A DNA stretch of 64,000 bases, taken from NCBI GenBank assembly GCA_963575745.1, contig CAUYUJ010017906.1, forward strand, positions 10,001 to 74,000. Reading direction: 5' to 3'. A program made the position numbers and the translations under genes. Origin of the DNA: Prorocentrum cordatum (taxonomy: Eukaryota > Sar > Dinophyceae > Prorocentrales > Prorocentraceae). Below the pieces are notes generated by a model. It was not told where the DNA came from, ran no database searches, and saw nothing but the letters and a program-made list of their open reading frames with translations. This document shows positions 9,189 through 17,713 of this stretch, one piece after another (within the stretch, counting starts at the first letter, position 1; the number at the start of each line of letters is the position of its first letter).

Positions 9189-9202
9189 TGGTAGCGCAGA
9201 GC
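9189..9202 (+). promoter_or_regulatory. Primer binding site, initiator-Met-tRNA-like
   Basis: TGGTAGCGCAGAGC begins one base after the left LTR. It would pair with a tRNA ending ...CTGCGCTACCA. The implied acceptor end has U72 (A1:U72 pair), characteristic of eukaryotic initiator tRNA-Met, the usual copia primer. The host tRNA was not available to confirm this. Confidence 0.75.
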
Positions 9203-9227
9203 AACTTTCCTACGGACAAATGCCGCC

Positions 9228-11549
9228 ATGTCGAGGAGGAGTACACCTCCCAACACGCCACCAGCTGGTGGCCGCGCTGCTGCAGATGAGGGCAATGACG
9301 ACGATGATGGAGAGTTCTTGGCCAAAGGAGGCACGCGAGGAAAAGGTCGTGATCCACAAGACGATCCTCGCTCCAGACCTCGAGGTAACCTACCGCCGCC
9401 TCCAGAGTTCGATGGCAACATGGAGGATCCCAAGATATTCAGACGCTACAAGGCGCAGGTCGAGAACTGGGTTTTGATTGCGAAGAACATCATCGGCCCC
9501 GAGGAGATGGCACCAAGACTGTATGCAGCGCTCAGAGACAAAGCTTTCGACCATGTAGAGGACGAGAGCCCGACAGTTTTTGCAGTTCCAAACGGTGTGG
9601 AGCTCTTACTCGACAGGTTGGCATATTCCGATCAACGCCCGACGGTCAAGATATGCGCCGCAATGGACGATTTCTTTCACATGGAGCACGTTAAGCCAGG
9701 CGAGACCTTACTCCAGCTCGCCACTCGAGTGGACAAGGCAGTGTTCCAGGCAAGGTCGGTAGATTTGGCCATTCCAGATCCAATCATCATTAGGCAGTTC
9801 ATGAAGAGTTCGCAGCTGGACCACAAGACACAGGCCACATTATTGATGGCCGCAGGTTCGAAGTTCGAGTGGAAGCCCCTGAAGGAGCAAGCGGCTATTC
9901 TATTTCCCATGCCGCTGGTGCCGCGCAACAGATTTCAAGGAGATCGCAAGTACAGACCTCAGTATAGTGCTCACGTCACGAACCAGGATACGTACGAGAG
10001 GGAGGTCACCGAGCCCGACTACCAGCACGACCATGAGGATTGGCAGGTGACCGACGCAGATTTTGGACATGATGACTCGTACGACAACAGCTGGGAGGAA
10101 GATTCCGGCGACTTCTGGGGCGAGCAGCTACCCGAGGCGTTGGCTAGAGAGATTCACACTGCTCATGTTACGTTCAAGCAGGCTCATGATCGTCTCAATC
10201 AGGCCAACAGAGCACGAGGTTACTACAACACGAAGGGCAGCAAGGGCAAAGGTAAGCACGGCAAGGGCTACCAGCCGAATCGTTCCGGCAAAGGCAAGGG
10301 CAATGACGGAGGCAAGGCACGACGTGGCATGTCGTTGGAGGACCTCAAGAAGGTGACCAACTGCTCGGCGTGTGGCGAGATCGGCCATTGGGCAGGTGAC
10401 CGCCAGTGCCGAGCGCCAGCCTCCAAGAGAACATCAACTGGCACGACGGCTACACGGAGTGCGAACGAAGCACCACAGTCTTCCGACGCCTGGTGGCCAC
10501 CTGCTCATCAGCAGCCTGCCCAACCCGAACACGATCAAGATGGACGAACGACTTCAGGCGCATCTTCGGCTTCGACGAGACACGGTTACCGTGCGAACAG
10601 ATTACCCGCAGTTTGTGAATCTGAGTATGTACATCAGGTCCTAGCGGCGACCAACAATATCCACGAGACACTCGGTACGACGCCGCCTCAGGTTGCCGGT
10701 TCACGACGTCAGAGTGCTGTCCGAGAGTGCGGACTTCACGAGACAAGTACATCACAACAAGAGCCCGATCACGCACGACACATCATGATGACGTACGGCA
10801 ACGGCGGCCAGAGGACGAGGTTCAATACGAAGAGCTTCCATAAGGAGCGCTCGATCTACATGATGACGATGGTGAAGGACGTTTTCAGCACGGTGAACAT
10901 CGACAGCGACGCCAACCTTCTGGCGCTCGACACTGCGTGCCAGACGACGGTCGCTGGACTGCGAGGGCTTCGACTATTTCAAGAACGCTATCTAGACCGA
11001 CTGGGTCTACAGGTACGCTCTCAACCCGAACGTGAACAGTATCGCTTCGGCCCTGGCGAGCCGATGACGAGTACAGAACGTTGGTCAATACCAGTCGGAG
11101 TTCACGGACGTGCGATGGTTTTGCACGCTTCAACGATTGATGACGTGGCGACGGCTCGTTTACCTTTCCTGGGCGGAAGAGACTTGATGACAGATCTTGG
11201 TTGCGTGATCGACCCCGCTGGTTCTCGAGTCCATTTTCTGGTCGCTCAGCTTCCGAACGTACAGCTGGTGATGTCTAAGAGTGGACATCTCGCAGTTCGG
11301 ATCGACGACTGGCCAGTTACAGGTTTTCCAGTCGACGCAGGCTTTGAGATTGACACATATACAGCTTCGGTGTGCGAGTGCAGCCTGCGAGAGTCGAATC
11401 ACATCTCACTATCTCTCTGCGATCGTCGGTCAGCTCACGTCACCGATCGAGACAACCGAGATCAACGCGAAGTTCATCATTCCGATCGAGCCGACCGAGA
11501 ACACCACGACGTACCTTATCCCGAGCGAGTCGAACGACAGCAGCGATGA
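9228..11549 (+). CDS. Gag and aspartic protease (5' part of Gag-Pol)
   Basis: ATG at 9228 in a good context (GCCGCCATGT). Residues ~55-235 form a copia-type Gag region (EFDGNMEDPKIF..., WKPLKEQAAILFP). Lys/Gly-rich RNA-binding stretches follow. A CCHC zinc knuckle has ligands C379, C382, H387 and C394, so the spacing is C-X2-C-X4-H-X6-C, longer than the retroviral C-X2-C-X4-H-X4-C. The protease active site is LDTACQTTVAG with Asp at codon 568 (10929), a DTA variant of DTG/DSG. The frame stops at TGA 11547-11549, but the same frame continues with sensible protein, so the stop looks like a mutation of an originally longer Gag-Pol. Regulation would come from the left LTR. Confidence 0.85.
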   Translation: MSRRSTPPNTPPAGGRAAADEGNDDDDGEFLAKGGTRGKGRDPQDDPRSRPRGNLPPPPEFDGNMEDPKIFRRYKAQVENWVLIAKNIIGPEEMAPRLYAALRDKAFDHVEDESPTVFAVPNGVELLLDRLAYSDQRPTVKICAAMDDFFHMEHVKPGETLLQLATRVDKAVFQARSVDLAIPDPIIIRQFMKSSQLDHKTQATLLMAAGSKFEWKPLKEQAAILFPMPLVPRNRFQGDRKYRPQYSAHVTNQDTYEREVTEPDYQHDHEDWQVTDADFGHDDSYDNSWEEDSGDFWGEQLPEALAREIHTAHVTFKQAHDRLNQANRARGYYNTKGSKGKGKHGKGYQPNRSGKGKGNDGGKARRGMSLEDLKKVTNCSACGEIGHWAGDRQCRAPASKRTSTGTTATRSANEAPQSSDAWWPPAHQQPAQPEHDQDGRTTSGASSASTRHGYRANRLPAVCESEYVHQVLAATNNIHETLGTTPPQVAGSRRQSAVRECGLHETSTSQQEPDHARHIMMTYGNGGQRTRFNTKSFHKERSIYMMTMVKDVFSTVNIDSDANLLALDTACQTTVAGLRGLRLFQERYLDRLGLQVRSQPEREQYRFGPGEPMTSTERWSIPVGVHGRAMVLHASTIDDVATARLPFLGGRDLMTDLGCVIDPAGSRVHFLVAQLPNVQLVMSKSGHLAVRIDDWPVTGFPVDAGFEIDTYTASVCECSLRESNHISLSLCDRRSAHVTDRDNRDQREVHHSDRADREHHDVPYPERVERQQR

Positions 11550-12300
11550 CTACGACACCGCAAGCCCGAACCCGATCGAGCAGTACCTCAGCTACGTCGA
11601 AACGTCCCCGATTCGATCGACAAGTTCTATGAGTATTTCCGAGACCACGATTGGGGCCCGGGCCCGGCGGTCCGGGGCGATCTACGAGAATACGCCAGGA
11701 GAATGACGATGAGGAACGAAACAGTGACACGGAGATCCATCGACATGTTCCGTTCTCAGCCGAAGCAAACTACACGATCGATACCAGAGCCATTTCGGCG
11801 CCAGGTCATTCTAAGAGGACAGCCTCAAACGATCTTCATTCTCCATATCCAGAGACCGTGTATGCCACGGACTCCCAAGGTCACTACCGAAGACCTACGG
11901 GCACGATGGGCGATTCTCATTCAGGCAGTGTTTGTGGCCATCAGAATGTTCGACAGGAATCAAAGGTACAAAGTGATCGACAGCTTTCTCGGCAGACAGT
12001 TTCCAGCGATGCAGATTCTGTGTCAGGACAAGACCGTGGACAGCTTCATTCCCGATACCAGAACAGGATCACGGACAAGGATGTCATGCGATCAAGATCT
12101 GAACAAGACGCGCTGCCATCCTACCAACGGGGAGCACGAGTACACAGTTCCAGCCGGGAGGTTCAAGGAGTGCCTCTATTGCGGGACGGTCTGGAAGGGC
12201 GAGAAGTACCAGATCAGGACGAAGGACGTGGTCTTTTGGGATCTCCACGGGACGCGAGAGACTCCAGGCGCAAAGATCGATCGCATCAATCCATCGGTAA
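11550..12300 (+). CDS. Gag-Pol linker with zinc-ribbon-like segment (after TGA)
   Basis: In the Gag frame beyond the TGA the protein continues: RNVPDSIDKFYEYF, DHDWGPGPAVRGDLREYARR, and then C-X6-C...HEY..AGRFKECLYCGTVWK at about 12088-12200. The Cys pairs suggest a zinc ribbon, as in linkers of related dinoflagellate elements (from memory). Another frame over the same bases (from 11651) is open but gives low-complexity Ser/Arg/Gln-rich sequence and looks like a shadow until about 12300. The exact right limit is uncertain because the frame change must lie between about 12230 and 12320. Confidence 0.6.
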
Positions 12301-14623
12301 GCAGTTCATGCGCGCCGCCTTCCTCGTCGGCTCAGCGCTTGCCTCCATCAGCACGGCCTGGGCGCCCACCTGCGACGCGAAGATCATCGAGTCTACGAAG
12401 GAGGAGGTCACCAAGCGCGGAGGCGATGAGCGAGGAGCAGGACTCGAGCTGGGAGCGACCACCTCAGGCGGAAGCCAATTAACGACGGGTCAGGCGAAGA
12501 GGTGCTACGGCATGGCCAAGTCCGCCTACAACAACTCGCAGCTCGAGAAGCGCGTCTATGAGAGACGAATGCAGAAGAGCCGCTTTCCACGACGCCAGCG
12601 ACGCGGCTTCGACATCTACGGGATCTTCGCGGGCGAGTGCGGCATCGCCCTGCATGCCGCCGACCGCGCCAACGGCTGGGGCATGCGAGCTCTCCAACCC
12701 GTGGACAAACTGTTCGGTCAGGACTTGAAGAAGCAGAAGGCCAGGAAGGAAGTGCTCGATACGATCGACAGGTGGCGGCCACGCTTGGTCATCATCCAGC
12801 TTCCGTGTACACTCTGGTCGCTGCTCAACCGCAACGTCAACTACAAGGAGATGCCCGAGGTGCTGGAGGACCTACGCGATGAGGAGCGGTGCTTCATCAC
12901 CTTCACGAAGGACATCTTCGATAAGCATAAGGACTACGGCAATCGCGCCCTGCTTGAGAATCCCGCTACTGCCGACTCGTGGCGCGAGGAGGCAATCGTC
13001 AAGCTCAGGCAGGACAACTACGAGTGCACCTCGAATATGTGCATGTCCGGCATGGTCGGCAACCAGGGACTCCCCATGAAGAAGTTGGTTCGTTGGTTGG
13101 GTACGCATCCACTTCTCATTCAAGAGCTCGACCGACACTGCGACCACAGCCATCCACATGAAGAAGTGCAAGGAGGTGGACCTAATGGCAACACCAAGCT
13201 CTCACAGGTCTACACCTGGCAGCTAGCAGACGCCATCTGCCGAGGTCTCACCAGGGTCATCGAGAGCGAGGAGTTCGGACACGGCATCTACCTGTGCAGT
13301 TATTACCCCGTCTCCTACGACGCTCCAGCCCCTACTGTGCACCACGTCTGCTATTCGGCTCCCGACGTGGACGAAATAAAGTGGAAGAACATCATGCAAT
13401 CGGTCGTCGATGTCATGAGTCGAAGGAACGCCCCCTCAGCTCAGGTGGCGCAGGACTCAGAGATGTGGAGGCAGGTGTCCGAATTGGTTCCCTGGCAGAT
13501 CCTGTGCATGCAGGCCGCCTTCCAGCCGAAGGCGAAGCGTCTTAAACCTGAGTATGGTCCAGACGCTCATAGATGTTCCGTTCTTCTACTCGAAGATAAT
13601 CGCATCGTCGTCGAGCATGAGTACGTCCCAGAGGCCTACGCACCACGAGAACGATTTCAAGACCCAGTACGCTACGGTTTGTTCATTATCGGACGTGCTC
13701 CAGTCGGCGAAGTACCAGCACCACCTCGACCACCAGTCGAAGGCGAATCACGACAGCCAGTACCAGTACCCGACGAACCACAGCCAGACGAACTTCAGCC
13801 TCAGCCTGTCCAACAACGGGCTGGCGACGAGATTTGGTTCGCCGGACCTCCGCTCACGCCGGAGGAGAAGCGTGCCGCCCCCATCGTTGCTAGGATGCAC
13901 CAGAACTTGAGCCACCCGCTGCAGGCTGATTTCACGAGGTTCCTGAACGCGAGCGACGCGAGCCAGGTTGCGATTGATCTCAGCCGACGTCTGCGATGCA
14001 GTTCACGTTTACGAAACGTCAAACCACGACGCCCACGGCCCGCCAAGATTCCATATATGGGTTCGTTCAATGCTCGAGTTGGTTTGGATTTCTTTTACCT
14101 ACCTGATTCTGCTCTTACGACACATCAGTTCTTGGGAATTTTGGAGATGTCAGGTTTACTGATGGTGGTGGTTCATTGTCCGACTCGTGATCCTACTCAG
14201 TTGCTGGAAATTTTTAATTTGGCTTGGTTATCTTGGGCTGGTCATCCAGATCATGTGGCGTGCGATCGTGATGGAGCTTTCCAGGCCGCTTTTGTTGAAC
14301 ATCTTGAGGCCCACGACGTTCACGTCGAGAAGCCCCCAGCTGAAGCTCACTGGCCATCAGGACGAGTCGAGGCTAACATCACACTCTGGAAGCACATGGC
14401 CAAGAAGGTGATTGATACGATGCAGCTTGCCGGAGTTGAGGACATGAAGCTGATGGCGCCTGCGATCAACCAGTCTCGCAATTCTCGTGTCCGACAATGC
14501 GGTGCTTCACCATATCAGTGGACTTTCGGTAAGGACCCGAGGATCCCCGACAGCATCACCGATCCAGCTAACTCTGCCGTCGTACATAGCGCCATGACCG
14601 CAGATGCCGAGCTTGCTAAATGA
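12300..14623 (+). CDS. C5-methyltransferase-like domain followed by integrase
   Basis: Frame +2 relative to Gag. The first half (about 12540-13300) resembles a DNA cytosine-5 methyltransferase: motif I-like IFAGECGIALHAAD (12623 on), motif IV-like IIQLPCTLWS with Cys at 12806, motif VI-like LLENPA with Glu at 12956, and a GNQGLPMKK segment later. Spacing between these (60 and 50 codons) suits the fold. The second half is integrase: an N-terminal HHCC-like motif at ~13896 (MHQNLSHP...RCSSR) whose fourth ligand is Arg, then catalytic Asp at 14087, Asp at 14264 and Glu at 14369 (D-X34-E). The first frame seen starts without an ATG, so it depends on the Gag frame upstream. It ends at TGA 14621-14623 while homology continues in frame. 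Confidence 0.75.
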
Positions 14624-17128
14624 GCCCGAGTACGAGCACTCGCAGACATGGCATTCACCGAGTACGACAGGTCCGAGTCTCTCAAGCGCGCGATGCTTCG
14701 AGTTAACCGACCTTACCGAGGAGATTACGCACCGGGAGATCGAGTGGCTTTCTGGCGTCAGGCGAAGAACAAGAAGGGCAAGCAATACCCAGCAAGGTTC
14801 ATTGTGGCTACTGTGGTTGGTCCTGGTGGTAGTGGCGGTGCCGATGACAACAATGTTTGGGTACAGTCTTCAGGACATCCGATCTTGGTTTCAAAAGAAC
14901 AACTTAGAGAAGCACATGGTACCGAATTGTGGATACCTGATGAGGAGGACCTGACTGAGCTACGCAAGGCTACTCAAGCACCACCCGAACGATTTCACGA
15001 CGAACGTGCGGTACCACCTGCCGAGATCGACCCGAACGATGTGATCGTGTCTGATCTAGCCGCCGCTCTACGAGATGAAGGAGGACGTGAACACGTTCGA
15101 GGACTTCTACCACCTCCTGCTCAGCCACCGGCTGAACCACTACAGCTAACCGAGGCCAGCGGCTCCGGGGACAACATGACGGACAACATATTGCCAGCTG
15201 TTCGGCCACTACCCGAAGACGCTGTGGGAGATACTCGAGCTGCCCGCCGACCTCGCTTTGCAGAACCAGAGACGCCAACTACACCGCCTACTTCACAGGC
15301 ACCAGGTGCGACCTACGTTTGCTTCAACGGCACTGAGCAGAACTCTGCCATCCCGATCCACATGCGCGAGCAGTATACTCTTCTCGAGTCGCCCGCTTAC
15401 GAGGTCTACCTCAACAACAACGGCAGCTTCACTATGACCAAGAAGGACCAGAAGGCGCTCAGTCGTGAGATCCCCTACTCGCAGATCCTTGCAGATCAGC
15501 TACCTCTATTCCGAGAAGCTCTGGCCCGTGAATGGTCATCCTGGCAACGCTTTTCAGCCGTGGAGGTCTTGGATCTGAAGACGTCCAAGTCTATCGAGAG
15601 CGACCCCGAGAAGAAGAAGCGCATTATACCATCAAGAGTCTGCTACCGCGACAAGAATGCCGGACGTGGAGTTTCCGAGATCGACGCCAAGGCAAGAATC
15701 GTGGGTATCGGCTACAACGACCCCGATATCATGACTCTCAGACGTGACGCACCAACCCTTACGAGAGCTGGTTTCTACATCTTGCTGCAGACGATCTCGA
15801 GCTGGGACTTCAACTTGTTCGGAGGCGACGTGACTACAGCCTTCCTACAGGCCGATCAGACCAAGGCCCAGCGCGACAAGCCGATTTACCTTCGGCAACC
15901 TTCTGAAGGACTTTCAGGTGTTCAACGCGGTGCTCTTCTACTTGTACGACGTGCCATCTATGGCTTCGTTAATAGCCCTCGCCTGTGGTGGCGAGAACTT
16001 CGTGACTTTCTCATGCACATCGGTGGCAAGCAGTGCTTGCTGGACAAGGCTCTATTCTGTTTCTACAACAAGTCACATCGCATCATCATGATTATCGGCA
16101 TCCACGTGGACGACCTCATCGGAGGCGCAGACGCTCGAGAAGGCTCCAAGCTGTTGGAAACCATCCGCCATCGGTTCACTTTCGGCAAATGGTGGGACAA
16201 CAAGTTGACCTACTGTGGCAAGCATCTCAGTAAGAACGAGAACGGCACGATTTTCATCAACCAGAAGGAGTTTTGTAGTCAATGCGTGCCGGCACCACTG
16301 CCGCGATGGAGATCTGCGACGCCTGAGGCCGAGCTCACTGTCGAGGAGAGGACCAATTTCGCTAGTGGTGTAGGATCTTGTCAGTGGTTGGTTGGTCAGA
16401 CGAGGCCGGATCTAGCTGCTGCGACTTCTCTTGGACAAGGATCGAATCCGAAGATTTTCAATTTGTTGGCTATTAATCGTATCCTACGCGAGGCGCGAGA
16501 TTCCCAAGATGTTGGATTATTTGTTGTGCCGCTGGATTTTACGAGAAGCGTTCTCATTACATTTACTGATGCTGCATGGGCTAACGCTCAGGAGAATCAA
16601 AGTCAAGCCGGTTTCATGGTTTTCTTGTCAGATCAAGATAGTTTGACTTCCAAGGGTGGAGCGGCTACTCTTCTTGATTGGCGTTCACACCGTATTCGTC
16701 GAGTAGTTCGAAGTACTTTGGCCGCCGAAGCAATGGCAATGGATGCTGGTGTGGACACAGCTTATTTCCTACGTCATTTGTTTGCCGAGGTTTTGTTTCG
16801 AGACTTCAAGCCGGGAATTTCAGGTAAGCTCCCGAGTTTCTTCATGCCGATTAAGGTGGCAACGGGTTGCAAGTCTTTGTATGACATTCTAACTAAAGAA
16901 GGGACCCCATCTACAACGCTGGAACGGCGTTTGAGTATAGACATTGCTGCGGTAGCACATGTTGCCGAAGAATTTGACGACGAGAATCCGAAATCTACTG
17001 TGTTTTGGGCGCCGACCGATAAACAAGTTGCGGGTCATTTGACCAAGGTAAAACCTCCGAGTCAGTTACAAGAGATTCTGGCGAAGAATCAACTGAGTCT
17101 CCGGACGGATAGCGGATTACCCTCGTGA
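14624..17128 (+). CDS. Integrase C-terminus, reverse transcriptase and RNase H
   Basis: Same frame as the preceding segment after the TGA; an internal ATG lies at 14648. Residues near the start (YDRSESLKRAMLRVNRPYRG, YAPGDRVAFWRQ) continue the integrase tail. Reverse transcriptase: KARIVGIGYNDPD, GGDVTTAFLQ with the first catalytic Asp, AIYGFVNSPRLWW, and IHVDDLIGG with the two Asp at 16109-16114 (VDD variant of YVDD). RNase H: ITFTDAAWANAQ with Asp at 16568, then STLAAEAMAMDAG. The end motif FWAPTDKQVAGHLTK is the usual copia finish. Stop TGA 17126-17128, about 300 bp before the right LTR. Confidence 0.88.
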   Translation, partial: ARVRALADMAFTEYDRSESLKRAMLRVNRPYRGDYAPGDRVAFWRQAKNKKGKQYPARFIVATVVGPGGSGGADDNNVWVQSSGHPILVSKEQLREAHGTELWIPDEEDLTELRKATQAPPERFHDERAVPPAEIDPNDVIVSDLAAALRDEGGREHVRGLLPPPAQPPAEPLQLTEASGSGDNMTDNILPAVRPLPEDAVGDTRAARRPRFAEPETPTTPPTSQAPGATYVCFNGTEQNSAIPIHMREQYTLLESPAYEVYLNNNGSFTMTKKDQKALSREIPYSQILADQLPLFREALAREWSSWQRFSAVEVLDLKTSKSIESDPEKKKRIIPSRVCYRDKNAGRGVSEIDAKARIVGIGYNDPDIMTLRRDAPTLTRAGFYILLQTISSWDFNLFGGDVTTAFLQADQTKAQRDKPIYLRQPSEGLSGVQRGALLLVRRAIYGFVNSPRLWWRELRDFLMHIGGKQCLLDKALFCFYNKSHRIIMIIGIHVDDLIGGADAREGSKLLETIRHRFTFGKWWDNKLTYCGKHLSKNENGTIFINQKEFCSQCVPAPLPRWRSATPEAELTVEERTNFASGVGSCQWLVGQTRPDLAAATSLGQGSNPKIFNLLAINRILREARDSQDVGLFVVPLDFTRSVLITFTDAAWANAQENQSQAGFMVFLSDQDSLTSKGGAATLLDWRSHRIRRVVRSTLAAEAMAMDAGVDTAYFLRHLFAEVLFRDFKPGISGKLPSFFMPIKVATGCKSLYDILTKEGTPSTTLERRLSIDIAAVAHVAEEFDDENPKSTVFWAPTDKQVAGHLTKVKPPSQLQEILAKNQLSLRTDSGLPS

Positions 17129-17433
17129 GTGAACGGTTTCTTTTTCTGTTTCAGAAGGCTAGGTGACACGTCTGAGATGTCACACTTCATTTCCATATTG
17201 ATGTTTTCCGAGTTTCGCCGCCGCGCGACATTTTATTTTCCATATGGACGTTTTTCGTGTTTTCGCCGCCGCGCGACACTTCATTTCCATATTGACGTTT
17301 TTAGTGTTTTCGCCGCCGCGCGACAGCCTGCCCGTACGTTTGCTGCGTAAGCTATCGTGTGAATCCGAGCTTCGGAAGCAGTTTAATTCGCACGTTTGTT
17401 CGGGGGATTTTGGGCAACAGTAAAGATAGTGAG
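17129..17433 (+). other. Retrotransposon 3' untranslated region
   Basis: Contains three or so copies of a ~55-bp repeat (CATTTCCATATTGACGTTTT, TCGCCGCCGCGCGACA) at 17187-17325. The last bases before the LTR, about 17420-17433 (GTAAAGATAGTGAG), are purine-rich and are the candidate polypurine tract. Confidence 0.6.
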
Positions 17434-17713
17434 TGCAATGTCGCTCACGTTTATCATTGCCCCAATCCCCTCTCTCACGTCTCATGTGCACTGGTTACCC
17501 GTGCCTGCTCCCGTTCGCTCCCTCTCACCCGCTGCCTCCGCTGCCGTCTGGGCTTCGGAGGGCCCTTGAGCTGTTTGGCGACAGCGCCCGCTTGTGTGCA
17601 ACCAGGCGAGAAAAGTCTTTGAGGCTCGCAGAGCCCACACTCCAGAGATCCCAGAGGTCGTGTGCATCGGACCACGCTCCGAGAAACCCTAGTTTCGAGT
17701 TAATATTATTGAA
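17434..17713 (+). repeat. Right LTR
   Basis: 280 bp, starting TGCAATGTCGCTCACG and ending TATTATTGAA. Nine substitutions and one indel separate it from the left LTR. Followed by target duplication GCCCC at 17714-17718. Confidence 0.95.

Larger units (their letters stand above)
8909..17713 (+). mobile_element. Ty1/copia LTR retrotransposon with a methyltransferase-like domain
   Basis: An 8.8-kb element bounded by 279/280-bp LTRs and a perfect 5-bp duplication. Coding order: Gag (9228 on), zinc knuckle, aspartic protease, zinc-ribbon-like segment, C5-methyltransferase-like domain, integrase, reverse transcriptase, RNase H. Integrase before reverse transcriptase defines the copia order. The reading frame is broken by TGA at 11547 and 14621 and by a frame change at about 12230-12320, so this copy is probably defective. 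LTR divergence (nine substitutions, one indel) indicates an old but not ancient insertion. It sits inside a satellite array. Confidence 0.93.

Noticed and set aside
11651-12300. Pol-frame open sequence upstream of the methyltransferase-like domain as real coding
   Set aside because: It begins at a TTG after a stop and gives Ser/Arg/Gln-rich sequence, while the Gag frame over the same bases gives VPDSIDKFYEYF and paired Cys motifs. The Gag frame is preferred here.
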